Shown here: one piece after another, positions 40,371-48,978 of the stretch
Layout: the number at the start of each line of letters is the position of its first letter
How positions within the stretch are numbered: the first letter of the stretch is position 1
DNA from: Pseudarthrobacter sp.
GTDB lineage: Bacteria > Actinomycetota > Actinomycetes > Actinomycetales > Micrococcaceae
DNA: 49,692 bases
Reading direction: 5' to 3'
Assembly (NCBI GenBank): GCA_031178005.1
Contig: JAPSJV010000019.1
Location: 1 to 49,692 of the forward strand
Notes under the pieces: generated by a model
The model's input: only the letters and a program-made list of their open reading frames with translations
Databases searched by the model: none
Told to the model about the DNA's origin: nothing
Made by a program: the position numbers and the translations under genes

Positions 40371-40841
40371 GTGAGCGGCGAGCCGCAGTCCTGGCGGGAA
40401 TCGGTACCTGAGGCTTCCGCCCAGGATTTGGAAACCCTGCTGGGAACCGGTGTTGGCGCTGCCCAGGAACAGCTTGAAGGGCAGGGCGGGTTCCTGCCGT
40501 TCGCCTTGGTGATGGATCACGACGGCGAGGTGCGGCTGATGGCCGTCACCCCCGCGGATGCCGCGGAGGCCACGTCCGACGCCGAATTCGATGCCGATGA
40601 GATGATCGCGGATCTCACCGCACTGCTGCACCAGAAGCGGGAAGAGTTCCGTGCCGCGGCGATCGTGTGCGACATCATGCTGGTGGAGGAAGAGTCCGAC
40701 GCCGTCCACGTGGCGGCCGAGCATTCGGACGGCTCAGTGTTTGCGGCCGTTCTTCCTTACGCTGCCAGCCCGGAAACAGGCGAATGGGTGTTTGGCGAGC
40801 TGGCAGCAGATTCCAACCACCGCACCATCTGGGTGGACTAG
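40371..40841 (+). CDS. Conserved hypothetical protein after phosphomannomutase
   Basis: A 156-residue soluble protein (MSGEPQSWRESVPEASAQDL...). The core GFLPFALVMDHDGEVRLMAV, then REEFRAAAIVCDIMLVEEES and DAVHVAAEHSDGSVFAAVLP, alternates strands and helices and resembles small actinobacterial domains of unknown function. It is acidic and lacks a signal peptide. The GTG starts two nt after the manB stop, so the two genes form one transcript. I do not recognise a function. Confidence 0.8.
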   Translation: MSGEPQSWRESVPEASAQDLETLLGTGVGAAQEQLEGQGGFLPFALVMDHDGEVRLMAVTPADAAEATSDAEFDADEMIADLTALLHQKREEFRAAAIVCDIMLVEEESDAVHVAAEHSDGSVFAAVLPYAASPETGEWVFGELAADSNHRTIWVD

Positions 40842-40850
40842 ATAACCGGC

Positions 40851-41300
40851 ATGAAAATCAACGCCTTCGCCGATGTAAGCCTCCGGGCAATCATGGTGCT
40901 GGCAGCCGCGCCGGACGGCTCACTCCTGACCACCCAGAGCATCGCCACTGCCGTGGGAACGCCCTATCACCATGTCAGCAAGGCCATGGCACGGCTGCGC
41001 ATCTTTGGTTTGATCGAGGTGGAGCGCGGCAGGCTGGGTGGTGCCAGGCTGAGCTCCGTGGGGCGGACAGCGACGGTGGGCCAGGTCCTGCGGCATCTGG
41101 ACACGCGCGAGGATCCGGCTGACTGCATCTCCCCCGCCGGCAATTGTCCGCTCATCCATGAATGTGGGTTGCGCACCGCGATGTCCCGCGCCCGCGAAGC
41201 GTTCTACCGCGAACTCGATGACGTGGTCGTGGCCCGGCTGCCCCGCTCCGGGCAGATGGCGCCGGTATTCCAAATGATCGGCCTCCGCCCCGGGCTGTAG
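40851..41300 (+). CDS. Rrf2-family regulator with a cysteine cluster (NsrR-like)
   Basis: The 149-residue protein has the Rrf2 winged helix (MKINAFADVSLRAIMVLAAA; TQSIATAVGTPYHHVSKAMA; RLRIFGLIEVERGRLGGARL) and, near residue 90, three cysteines in DCISPAGNCPLIHECGLR, spaced C-x6-C-x5-C. Similar clusters bind an iron-sulfur centre in NsrR and IscR, so it should sense nitric oxide or iron-sulfur/redox state. No nitric-oxide dioxygenase gene is adjacent, so its targets are elsewhere. It starts nine nt after the previous gene; no clear Shine-Dalgarno sequence is seen. Confidence 0.9.
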   Translation: MKINAFADVSLRAIMVLAAAPDGSLLTTQSIATAVGTPYHHVSKAMARLRIFGLIEVERGRLGGARLSSVGRTATVGQVLRHLDTREDPADCISPAGNCPLIHECGLRTAMSRAREAFYRELDDVVVARLPRSGQMAPVFQMIGLRPGL

Positions 41301-41338
41301 CTCTCCACCCCGGCCCCCTTTATTTACCAGCCCCTTGC

Positions 41339-41398
41339 ATCGATTGCTCCGTAGGTGTCGTTTTGGGCCCGCAAAACGACACCTACGGAGCAATCGAT
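41339..41398. repeat. Perfect 27-bp intergenic hairpin
   Basis: ATCGATTGCTCCGTAGGTGT... (41339-41365) is perfectly complementary to 41372-41398, with the six-nt loop GGCCCG. No U-run follows. Size and position between convergent genes match the palindrome at 31130, but the sequence differs. Confidence 0.9.
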
Positions 41399-41463
41399 TG
41401 CCGGGTGGGCCCACGCCGGAGGGTTCCCGACCGAGCTGGCGAGGTTAGGGCCCGGGGGGGGGA

Positions 41464-41513
41464 ACGACGGCGGCCCCGTACCTTTCGTGAAAAAGGTGCG
41501 GGGCCGCCGTCGT
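41464..41513. terminator. Hairpin after pckG
   Basis: ACGACGGCGGCCCCG and CGGGGCCGCCGTCGT form a perfect 15-bp stem; the loop has an inner CCTTT/AAAGG stem. It begins eight nt after the pckG stop and is likely its terminator, although a U-run is absent. Confidence 0.7.
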
Positions 41514-41520
41514 ACTTCAG

Positions 41521-43350
41521 TTACTGGGAGAGGCGGGACTTCAGTCCATCCAGCTCGCCCTGCAGCGCGTCCGGGAGTGAATCGCCGAACTTGGCGAACC
41601 ATTCCTCGATCGACGCAAGCTCTGCAGCCCATTCGTCCGGATCTACGGCGACGGCCTCTTCAACCTGGGCCGGAGTCATGTCCAGGCCGGAAAGGTCGAT
41701 CGCGTCGCCGGTGGGGACAAAACCGATGGGGGTCTCGACGGCGTCCGCCTTGCCTTCGAGGCGCTCGATGGCCCACTTCAGGACGCGGGCATTGTCGCCA
41801 AACCCGGGCCATGCGAAGCCACCCTCGGAATTCCGGCGGAACCAGTTGACCAGGAAGATCTTGGGCAGCCGCTTTGGGTTGGCCTTCGCGGACAGGTTCA
41901 CCCAGTGGTTCAGGTAGTCGCCCGCGTCGTAGCCGATGAACGGCAGCATGGCCATGGGATCGCGGCGCACCACACCAACGGCACCGGCGGCTGCAGCAGT
42001 TGTCTCGGAAGACAGCGTCGAACCCATGAAAATGCCGTTGGACCAGCTGCGGGCCTCGGTGACCAGGGGAATCGTGGTCTTGCGGCGGCCGCCGAACAGG
42101 ATCGCGGAGAGCTCCACGCCGTCGGGGTTGTTGTATTCCTCGGCGAGCATATCGATCTGGTCGATCGGCGTGCAGAAGCGGGAGTTTGGGTGCGCGGCAG
42201 GCTGGTCAGAGTCCGGCGTCCACGAGTTGCCCCGCCAGTCCGTGAGGTGAGCGGGCACTTCATCGGTCATGCCCTCCCACCACACCCCGCCGTCGTCGGT
42301 CAGCGCTACGTTGGTGAAAATGCTGTTGCCCTTGGCGATGGCGCGCATTGCGTTGGGGTTGGTTCCCCAACCGGTTCCCGGCGCTACGCCGAAGAGGCCG
42401 GCCTCGGGGTTGACGGCGCGGAGCTCGCCTTCCTTGCCGAAGCGCATCCAGGTGATGTCGTCACCCAGGGTCTCCACTTTCCAGCCGTCAATGGTGGGAT
42501 CCAGCAGGGCCAGGTTGGTCTTGCCGCAAGCGGAAGGGAAAGCTGCGGAGACGTAGTAGGTCTTCTGCTCGGGCGAGGTGAGCTTCAGGATGAGCATGTG
42601 CTCAGCCAGCCAGCCCTCATCCCGGGCCATAACGGAGGCGATGCGCAGGGCGTAGCACTTCTTGCCCAGCAGGGCGTTTCCGCCGTAGCCGGAACCGAAG
42701 GACCAGATGGAACGCTCCTCCGGGAAGTGCACAATCCACTTGTCTGTGTTGCACGGCCACGAAACGTCGTCCTGGCCCGGCTCCAGCGGCGCACCCACGG
42801 AATGCAGTGCCGGAACGTAGAACGCGTTGGTCTCGGTGATCTTGTTGAGCACATCGGTGCCGATCCGGGCCATGATGCGCATCGAGGCAACAACGTAGGC
42901 GGAGTCGGTGATCTCGACGCCGAACTTGGGATCCTCGGCGTCGAGGTGTCCCATCACGAACGGGATCACGTACATGGTGCGGCCGCGCATGGAGCCGGAG
43001 AAGAGGCCCTTGAGCTTCTCCTTCATCTCCGCGGGAGCCATCCAGTTGTTGGTGAATCCGGCATCGCGCTCGTTCTCGGAGCAGATGAAGGTCTGTTCCT
43101 CGACGCGGGCGACGTCTGCGGGATCGGAGAACGCGGCGAACGAGTTCGGGAAGAGCTCGGGGTTCAGGCGCTGCAGGGTACCGCCGGCCACGAGCTCTTC
43201 GTTCAGGCGTGTGATTTCCTCTTCGGAACCATCCACCCAGTGAATACGGTCCGGCTGCGTGAGAGCGGCAACCTCCTCAACCCAGGCAAGTAGCCCAGCG
43301 TGGGTGGTTGGTGCTTCCTCAAGCAGCGGCAGTCGCGCCAGATCGCCCAT
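41521..43350 (-). CDS. pckG: GTP-dependent phosphoenolpyruvate carboxykinase
   Basis: The 609-residue enzyme makes phosphoenolpyruvate from oxaloacetate and GTP, the gluconeogenic entry step. Key sites: the P-loop [13 protein letters not shown] with the reactive cysteine, the metal-binding [20 protein letters not shown]-like [20 protein letters not shown], the oxaloacetate-binding Arg/Tyr region ([15 protein letters not shown]) and PHPNSRFC-like [11 protein letters not shown]. Length is normal for the GTP form. The ATG of [14 protein letters not shown] has GAAGGGA eight nt upstream; a 40-codon longer frame runs through the promoter and lacks one. It stands alone, with a hairpin terminator. 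Typical of actinobacterial central metabolism, together with the CstA pyruvate transporter elsewhere in the window. Confidence 0.96.
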   Translation of the reverse strand: MGDLARLPLLEEAPTTHAGLLAWVEEVAALTQPDRIHWVDGSEEEITRLNEELVAGGTLQRLNPELFPNSFAAFSDPADVARVEEQTFICSENERDAGFTNNWMAPAEMKEKLKGLFSGSMRGRTMYVIPFVMGHLDAEDPKFGVEITDSAYVVASMRIMARIGTDVLNKITETNAFYVPALHSVGAPLEPGQDDVSWPCNTDKWIVHFPEERSIWSFGSGYGGNALLGKKCYALRIASVMARDEGWLAEHMLILKLTSPEQKTYYVSAAFPSACGKTNLALLDPTIDGWKVETLGDDITWMRFGKEGELRAVNPEAGLFGVAPGTGWGTNPNAMRAIAKGNSIFTNVALTDDGGVWWEGMTDEVPAHLTDWRGNSWTPDSDQPAAHPNSRFCTPIDQIDMLAEEYNNPDGVELSAILFGGRRKTTIPLVTEARSWSNGIFMGSTLSSETTAAAAGAVGVVRRDPMAMLPFIGYDAGDYLNHWVNLSAKANPKRLPKIFLVNWFRRNSEGGFAWPGFGDNARVLKWAIERLEGKADAVETPIGFVPTGDAIDLSGLDMTPAQVEEAVAVDPDEWAAELASIEEWFAKFGDSLPDALQGELDGLKSRLSQ

Positions 43351-43514
43351 TGCGGTTCCCTTCCTCGGGGTCATCGGTGTGTCATAAATGCTATGGGCCC
43401 AGTGGTACGGGATTTTGAGGCCCAGTTGTTGGCCCGCAGCGCCTCCTGTGCGAAATCCGCGTAAAGTCAAGGAATACCCGCCGAAAAGTCGGCTCTTAAG
43501 TGACTAAGGTCACG

Positions 43515-43526
43515 TAGACCGGTCTA
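43515..43526. promoter_or_regulatory. Perfect 12-bp palindrome upstream of pckG and tRNA-Arg
   Basis: TAGACCGGTCTA is self-complementary and flanked by GACTA (left, 43502-43506) and TAGTC. It lies in the divergent region between pckG and tRNA-Arg and may be a regulator site; no protein can be assigned. Confidence 0.4.
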
Positions 43527-43552
43527 GTCGCGCAGATTACATGGCTCTCGAT

Positions 43553-43581
43553 TTGGCACATCGGCCCACCTCGCGTAAAGT
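43553..43581 (+). promoter_or_regulatory. Promoter of tRNA-Arg
   Basis: TTGGCA (43553-43558), a 17-nt spacer and TAAAGT (43576-43581) precede the tRNA by 46 nt. Confidence 0.7.
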
Positions 43582-43627
43582 TATTCGAGGTTCGGCGGGG
43601 AAAACATCCTCCACTCGAACCGAAGAT

Positions 43628-43701
<74 letters not shown>

Positions 43702-43711
43702 CAGATCAAGG

Positions 43712-43741
43712 AAACCCGCACCGGTTGGTGCGGGTTTTTTT
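43712..43741 (+). terminator. Terminator of tRNA-Arg
   Basis: AAACCCGCACC, loop GGTT, GGTGCGGGTTT followed by more T: a textbook intrinsic terminator. Confidence 0.95.
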
Positions 43742-43857
43742 GTTGCCCGCGGGGTGGGTCCGGCGCGGGGGTTCTCTGACTTCGCGCCTCTGGATTCCCC
43801 TGGCCCGGACCGAGACGCGCCCCGCCCCACCCCTCCACGTCGCCCGGGGTCCCGGCG

Positions 43858-43863
43858 TAGGCT
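43858..43863 (+). promoter_or_regulatory. -10 box TAGGCT for a leaderless start at 43871
   Basis: TAGGCT, then GGTGATC (seven nt), then ATG. No ribosome binding site is seen. Confidence 0.5.
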
Positions 43864-43870
43864 GGTGATC

Positions 43871-45343
43871 ATGACGCCTGAGGCTATTGCACACGAATTT
43901 GATGTCATTGTTATTGGGGCCGGCGCGGTAGGTGAAAACGCCGCGGACCGTGTGGTCAAGGGCGGTCTCACCGCAGCCTTGGTGGAAGCTGAGCTGGTGG
44001 GAGGCGAATGTTCCTACTGGGCCTGCATGCCGTCCAAGGCGCTGCTGCGGCCCGGCATCGCACTTCACGGCGCCCAATCAGTCCAAGGCTCGGAACAGGC
44101 AGTCACCGGAACCCTTGATGCCGCCGCCGTTTTGAAACGCCGCGACGAGTTTACGTCCAACTGGCAGGACGACGGCCAGGTCAAATGGCTCGACGATACC
44201 GGTATAGACCTCTTCCGCGGCCACGCCTCCATCACCTCGCCGGGGCATGTTGAAGTAGCCGCAGACGACGGCGGGACGCAGCACCTGCGGGCCCGCCACG
44301 CCGTCGTGATTGCCACCGGTTCGCACCCATCGCTGCCGCCGATTGACGGCCTGGAGGGGCTTGAGGTCTGGGGCACGCGCGAAGCCACCTCCGCCAAAGA
44401 GGTCCCGCAGAGCCTGGCGGTCCTGGGCGGCGGAGTGGCGGGCACGGAGTTGGCGCAGGCGTTCGCACGGCTCGGCACGCAGGTGACGCTGGTGGCTCGC
44501 GGCGCCCTGCTGGGTTCGTACCCCGAAGAGGCCTCGAAGCTGGTCCAGGCGGGGCTGCGCGCCGACGGCGTCGACGTCCGGCTGCACACCAACACGGAGC
44601 ACATCGAGCAAAATACCAACGGCAGTTTCACCCTCACCCTGGCAGGCGGCGCCACGGTTACGGCGGAGAAGCTGCTGGTTTCCACGGGCCGTCACCCTGC
44701 CGTTGAGGGTTTGGGTCTGGAAAACCTGGGATTTATGTCCGACGACGGCAAGCCCCTCACGCTGGAAACGGACAGTTCCGGGGCGGTCAAGGCAGTCCAG
44801 CCCGGGGATGGCTGGGACGCCGGCCAGCCATGGCTCTACGCCGTGGGTGACGCAGCCGGCAAGGTGCTGCTGACCCATCAGGGCAAGTACGAGGCCCGGG
44901 CTACCGGCGACGCAATAGTTGCCCGGGCCAAAGGAACTCTCACCGGCGATCCGGCGGACTGGAGCAAGCAGGCCCAGACTGCCAACCAGCATGCCGTACC
45001 GCAGATTGTTTTCACGGATCCGGAAATTGCCGCCGTCGGCAGGACCAAGGAGCAGGCTCAGTCAGACGGCTTTAACACGTCCACGGTGGAGCTGCCCATC
45101 GCCGTCGCCGGTTCGTCGCTGCACTCCGACAACTACCAGGGCTGGGCGCAGCTGGTGATCGACGAGGACCGAAAGGTGCTGCTTGGGGCCACGTTCGCGG
45201 GCCCAGATGTGGCCGAGCTCCTGCACGCGGCCACGATCGCAGTAGTCGGGGAAGTTCCGCTGGACCGGCTGTGGCATGCCGTTCCGTCGTACCCCACCAT
45301 CAGTGAGGTCTGGCTGCGGCTCCTGGAGAAGTACGGCATCTAA
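43871..45343 (+). CDS. Pyridine nucleotide-disulfide oxidoreductase
   Basis: The 490-residue flavoprotein has the FAD motif IVIGAGAVGENAADRV, the redox-active disulfide ECSYWACMPSK (C-x4-C intact, in the family position), the NAD(P)-binding VLGGGVAGTELAQAFARLGT, the second FAD motif LYAVGDAAG and the dimer-domain pattern QIVFTDPEIAAVG. It ends AVPSYPTISEVWLRLLEKYG, where His-Ala-x-Pro-(S)-x-P carries the active His/acid dyad (LWHAVPSYP). The type is close to dihydrolipoyl dehydrogenase or mercuric reductase, but no metal-binding cysteines are seen and no 2-oxo-acid dehydrogenase genes lie nearby, so the disulfide substrate is open. The start is placed at the ATG seven nt after TAGGCT; the frame runs upstream through the tRNA. 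Confidence 0.9.
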   Translation: MTPEAIAHEFDVIVIGAGAVGENAADRVVKGGLTAALVEAELVGGECSYWACMPSKALLRPGIALHGAQSVQGSEQAVTGTLDAAAVLKRRDEFTSNWQDDGQVKWLDDTGIDLFRGHASITSPGHVEVAADDGGTQHLRARHAVVIATGSHPSLPPIDGLEGLEVWGTREATSAKEVPQSLAVLGGGVAGTELAQAFARLGTQVTLVARGALLGSYPEEASKLVQAGLRADGVDVRLHTNTEHIEQNTNGSFTLTLAGGATVTAEKLLVSTGRHPAVEGLGLENLGFMSDDGKPLTLETDSSGAVKAVQPGDGWDAGQPWLYAVGDAAGKVLLTHQGKYEARATGDAIVARAKGTLTGDPADWSKQAQTANQHAVPQIVFTDPEIAAVGRTKEQAQSDGFNTSTVELPIAVAGSSLHSDNYQGWAQLVIDEDRKVLLGATFAGPDVAELLHAATIAVVGEVPLDRLWHAVPSYPTISEVWLRLLEKYGI

Positions 45344-45364
45344 AGCGGAGGAACCAGGGGCTAT

Positions 45365-45393
45365 TTGAACTGACCAGTCAGTTTAGTTAGAGT
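45365..45393 (+). promoter_or_regulatory. Promoter with TetR operator in the spacer
   Basis: TTGAAC (45365-45370), a 17-nt spacer and TAGAGT (45388-45393) form a strong promoter. AACTGACCAGTCAGTT (45368-45383), a 7-2-7 inverted repeat, covers the -35 end and spacer. The TetR gene at the end of the operon is the likely binder. Confidence 0.8.
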
Positions 45394-45425
45394 TACTGCA
45401 GATACTCTCTGCGAAAGGCCCCCAT

Positions 45426-46250
45426 TTGCTCTCCGTAAACCAGCTCCAGGTGAAAGGCCGGCGGGATCCCCTGCTCCCGGCCACCTCACTTCAGGCCAAA
45501 CGCGGTGAACTCCTCCTGGTTTCCGGCGACCGCCAGGACCAGCGCACCGCATTGGCCCTTACCCTGAGCGGACGCATGAAGCCAAGTGGCGGCGCTGTCA
45601 GCTGGGATGGCAACGCGAGGATCAAGCAGCTCCGGCTGGCGAGCGCCCTGGTGGATTCTCCCGGTGTGAACGAGCCGGAGCAGCACCTGAGCGTCCGCGA
45701 CCTGGTCACCGAGGACCTCGCCCTGATCCCCCGCCGCTACCGTGGTGCATTGCTCAGCAAGCCCTGGCTCAAGGTGAATAGCTTCGAGGACATCGCCGAT
45801 CTCTGGACCGAGCAGCTCCAGCCCGCCCGGCGGATGGAACTCCTCACCGCCCTGGCACTGGCCAACCCGCACACGGACCTTCTGGTGATCGACTCCCCGG
45901 ACCGGCACAGTGCCGACGCGTCGGACTGGCTGCCCCGCCTGCAGAGGTTGGCGGACGACGCCGGCCGGCAACTCGCCGTCGTCGCTACCGTCACTGCCCT
46001 CCCGGACTCCTGGACAGGGCCGACGGCGGAAATCGGCAATGCGCTGCCGGCACCGGTCGAGGCGCCTGCACCGGAACAGGAACCCACTCCCGCGATCGCG
46101 ACCGCGCAGACGCCCACACCAGAGCCCGCACCGGCACCGGCTGGTGAACCGGCAGCTGCCTCTGCATCCGCCGTCGAACCCTCAGCGGAAGCCCTCCCGG
46201 AGCGCCAACCCGAACCCGAAACTGAACTCGAAACCGAGGACGCGAAGTGA
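45426..46250 (+). CDS. Degenerate ABC-ATPase-like protein with Pro/Glu-rich tail
   Basis: The 274-residue product follows an ABC ATPase in outline: LSVNQLQVKGRRDPLLPATS, LLLVSGDRQDQRTALALTLS (where Walker A should be), GGAVSWDGNARIKQLRLASA, ARRMELLTALALANPHTDLL (signature region) and VIDSPDR (Walker B). The GKS/T loop reads DQRTA, the LSGGQ motif is lost, and Walker B lacks the catalytic acid pattern, so ATP hydrolysis is unlikely. The last 70 residues are Pro/Ala/Glu-rich and disordered. A TTG start with GAAAGG upstream fits. It overlaps the next gene by four nt. In relatives an intact ATPase may occupy this place (recalled, unverified); here it may be a pseudo-ATPase or scaffold. Confidence 0.82.
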   Translation: MLSVNQLQVKGRRDPLLPATSLQAKRGELLLVSGDRQDQRTALALTLSGRMKPSGGAVSWDGNARIKQLRLASALVDSPGVNEPEQHLSVRDLVTEDLALIPRRYRGALLSKPWLKVNSFEDIADLWTEQLQPARRMELLTALALANPHTDLLVIDSPDRHSADASDWLPRLQRLADDAGRQLAVVATVTALPDSWTGPTAEIGNALPAPVEAPAPEQEPTPAIATAQTPTPEPAPAPAGEPAAASASAVEPSAEALPERQPEPETELETEDAK

Positions 46251-48283
46251 CTGTGCTGCGGCTGGCCCGCTCCGAGCTCAAGCGGATGACCGGCGGGCTG
46301 CTGCCCAAGCTGACCATCCTGGCCCTGACCATGGTGCCCCTGCTCTATGGCGCCGTGTACCTGTATGCGAACTGGGATCCGTACGGCAACCTGGACCAGA
46401 TCGACGCCGCACTGGTGGTTGAGGATACGGGCGCGTCCTCCAGCGACGGCACCGAGCTTCGCGCCGGCGACAAAGTTGCGGACAGCCTGCTGGAGGCCCA
46501 TCTCTTCAATTGGCAGTCAGTTGCCACGGCGGAGGCCGCAGATCAGGGCGTCAGCAGCGGCAAGTACGCTTTCGCGCTGAAGATTCCGGCCGACTTTTCC
46601 GCCAACCTGGTCTCCCCCGGCAGCTTCGATTCTGCCAGCCAGGCCATGCTGAACGTGACCACCAACGACGCCAACAACTACCTGCTCAGCACCATCGTGG
46701 ACAAGCTGACCACCGCCGTGCACAACACCGTGGCCAAGGACGTGGGCGAGGAGACGGCCAACCAGCTGCTCACCGGTTTCGGCACCATCCACTCCCAGAT
46801 GGTGAAGGCCGGAGACGGGGCCGGGCAACTGGCCGACGGCATTGCCACCCTCCGCGACGGTACGGTCACCCTGCACCAGGGCACCACGGAGCTCAGCAGC
46901 GGCGCCGGCGAACTCTACGCCGGACAGCTGAAACTGCGCGACGGCGCCAACCAGCTCAATGCCGGAGCGGGCCAGTTGAGCAGCGGGCTGGCACAGCTCA
47001 AGGACAAGACTGCTTCCCTGCCTGCCAGCGCCCAGGCACTGGCCGACGGCGCATCGCAGGTGGCCGCCGGAAACGCCCAGCTCAACACCAAGGTCCAGGA
47101 CGTGGTGACCCAGCTCGAGGCTGCAGACCAGGGGCTGCGGACCCGGCTGATCGCCACCAACAGCCGCCTCGTGGATTCGAAGGTCATCACCCAGGAGCAG
47201 GCTGACCAGATCCTGGCCGACTTCGACAAGACCGCCAGCACTGGCCCCGTTGCCGACGCAAAGGCCAAGATCCAGAAGGACGCCGCCCAGATCCAGCAGC
47301 TCGCGGACGGCTCAGCTGCCGTCAGCGCGGGAGCCGCCCAGCTCGCCGGAGCCACCCCGGCGTTGAAGGACGCGATCGTCCAAGCCTCGGGCGGCGCGGA
47401 CCAGCTCAGCGCCGGGTCAGCGACTCTCGCCGCCGGCCAGCAGTCCGCGCTGGACGGTGCGGGCCGGCTCAGTGATGGTGCGGTGAAGCTCGACGACGGC
47501 GCGGGCCAGCTCGAGGCGGGCGCCGGAACCGCTGCTGACGGTTCACGGACCCTCGCGGACGAGATTGCCAAGGGCGCCGGGCAGGTGCCCAACCCTGACG
47601 ATTCCCAAAAGTCCAGCCTGTCCAAGGTGATCGCGGATCCGGTATCCGTCAGCAACGTCTCCCAGGCCAAGGCCAATTCGTACGGCGCCGGCCTGGCTCC
47701 GTTCTTCCTCACGCTGGCTTTGTGGATCGGGATCTTTATGTTGGTCCAGGCGATGCGCCCCATCACCCAGCGGGCCCTGGCATCGAACGCCCCCGCCTGG
47801 AAAATCGCCGTCGGAGGTTGGCTTCCGTTCCTTGCCGTCTCCGTTGTGCAGGCAAGCCTGCTGACCTTGGTGGTGGACCTGGCCTTGGGCCTCAACCCTG
47901 CGCATCCCGTACTGATGTGGCTGTTTATGCTGGCGGCCGCCATGGCGTTCAGCGCCATCATCCAAGGTGTGGTTGCGCTGCTGGGCTCGCCCGGAAAACT
48001 GGTGGTGCTGATCCTGCTGGTGCTGCAGCTCGTGTCCTCCGGCGGCACGTTCCCCTGGCAGACCACCCCAACACCGTTGCATGTGGTGCATGAGGTCCTG
48101 CCCATGGGCTACGTTGTGACGGGGATGAGGCACCTCATCTACGGGGCTGATCTGTCCATGATCGTGCCCACGCTCCTGGGCCTGCTGGGGTACACGCTGC
48201 TGGGTGCCGCTATGTCCACCCTGGCAGTTCGCAAGCACAAGTTCTGGACCCTCAAGACCCTCAAGCCGGAGATTGCCGTATGA
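46247..48283 (+). CDS. YhgE/Pip family membrane protein (phage-infection protein type)
   Basis: The 678-residue membrane protein has one N-terminal helix (LPKLTILALTMVPLLYGAVY), then an outside domain (about 50-180), a long repeat region rich in DGAxQLxAGAxQL units (about 195-470) that forms an elongated coil outside the cell, and five to six C-terminal helices starting GAGLAPFFLTLALWIGIFML, related to ABC-2 permeases. Such proteins serve as phage receptor (Pip in Lactococcus) or as parts of secretion machinery; the ESX-type EsaA is a relative. GTG overlaps the previous stop (GTGA). Position in a TetR-controlled operon with a degenerate ATPase suggests an export or envelope-stress role, which is inference. 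Confidence 0.88.
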   Translation: MTVLRLARSELKRMTGGLLPKLTILALTMVPLLYGAVYLYANWDPYGNLDQIDAALVVEDTGASSSDGTELRAGDKVADSLLEAHLFNWQSVATAEAADQGVSSGKYAFALKIPADFSANLVSPGSFDSASQAMLNVTTNDANNYLLSTIVDKLTTAVHNTVAKDVGEETANQLLTGFGTIHSQMVKAGDGAGQLADGIATLRDGTVTLHQGTTELSSGAGELYAGQLKLRDGANQLNAGAGQLSSGLAQLKDKTASLPASAQALADGASQVAAGNAQLNTKVQDVVTQLEAADQGLRTRLIATNSRLVDSKVITQEQADQILADFDKTASTGPVADAKAKIQKDAAQIQQLADGSAAVSAGAAQLAGATPALKDAIVQASGGADQLSAGSATLAAGQQSALDGAGRLSDGAVKLDDGAGQLEAGAGTAADGSRTLADEIAKGAGQVPNPDDSQKSSLSKVIADPVSVSNVSQAKANSYGAGLAPFFLTLALWIGIFMLVQAMRPITQRALASNAPAWKIAVGGWLPFLAVSVVQASLLTLVVDLALGLNPAHPVLMWLFMLAAAMAFSAIIQGVVALLGSPGKLVVLILLVLQLVSSGGTFPWQTTPTPLHVVHEVLPMGYVVTGMRHLIYGADLSMIVPTLLGLLGYTLLGAAMSTLAVRKHKFWTLKTLKPEIAV

Positions 48284-48978
48284 GCACCGAACCAGCCCTT
48301 CCTGAGGGCAACCAAGCCGGGAGGAAGCTCCGGCCTGCGCGGACCAACGCCACCAAGCAGCGGCTTTTCGAAGCGTCCATGGACCTGATCGGTAAGCGCG
48401 GTGCGGCCGGAGTGACGGTGGACGAAATTGCTGCCGCGGCCGGGGTTTCCAAGGGCACTGTCTACTACAATTTCGGCAGCAAGTCGGACCTGATCGCCCA
48501 GCTGCTCCGGCACGGGGTGGACATCTTGAAAGCGGCGCTGCTGAGCGTAGGGGGTGCAGGCGCCGGAGGAACGTCCGACGGCGGTGCCGCCGGGGACCAG
48601 GGCACCACTGATCCGCTGCTGGCCATGGAAGCCATGATCGGCCAGGCCATGGACTTCATGGACGAATACCCGTCCTTCGCCCGGCTCTGGGTCAGCGAAA
48701 ACTGGCGCACGGCAGGCGAATGGCAGAACACCTTCGCCGTCCTGCGGGGTGAGCTTCTGGAAGTGATCGGGACCGCGGTGGAGAGGGTCGCCGTCGTCTA
48801 TCCCGTAGACGCAACAGTTTCCCGCGGCAGCCTGGAAACGGCCATCTTCGGCGCGTGCTTTGTGGTGGGGTTGGACCGGCAGACCTACAACCCTGAGCGC
48901 ACCCGTGATCAAAGTGTTGCCGCAATCATGACGATTATGCGCGGTTACGTGCAGAAGCAGCCGCCCGCTCGGGGATGA
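48280..48978 (+). CDS. TetR-family regulator of the YhgE/Pip operon
   Basis: The 232-residue protein has the TetR helix-turn-helix TKQRLFEASMDLIGKRGAAG then VTVDEIAAAAGVSKGTVYYN with FGSKSDLIAQL. A ligand domain follows, interrupted by a Gly/Ala-rich loop (GGAGAGGTSDGGAAGDQGTT) that may be flexible. The YhgE/Pip stop and this ATG overlap (ATGA). The inverted repeat at 45368-45383 inside the operon promoter fits TetR autoregulation. The ligand is unknown. Confidence 0.93.
   Translation: MSTEPALPEGNQAGRKLRPARTNATKQRLFEASMDLIGKRGAAGVTVDEIAAAAGVSKGTVYYNFGSKSDLIAQLLRHGVDILKAALLSVGGAGAGGTSDGGAAGDQGTTDPLLAMEAMIGQAMDFMDEYPSFARLWVSENWRTAGEWQNTFAVLRGELLEVIGTAVERVAVVYPVDATVSRGSLETAIFGACFVVGLDRQTYNPERTRDQSVAAIMTIMRGYVQKQPPARG

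Noticed and set aside
41363..41917. Plus-strand frames of 164-184 codons before and over the end of pckG
   Set aside because: They cross two hairpins and the 3' end of pckG in antisense, with no domain.
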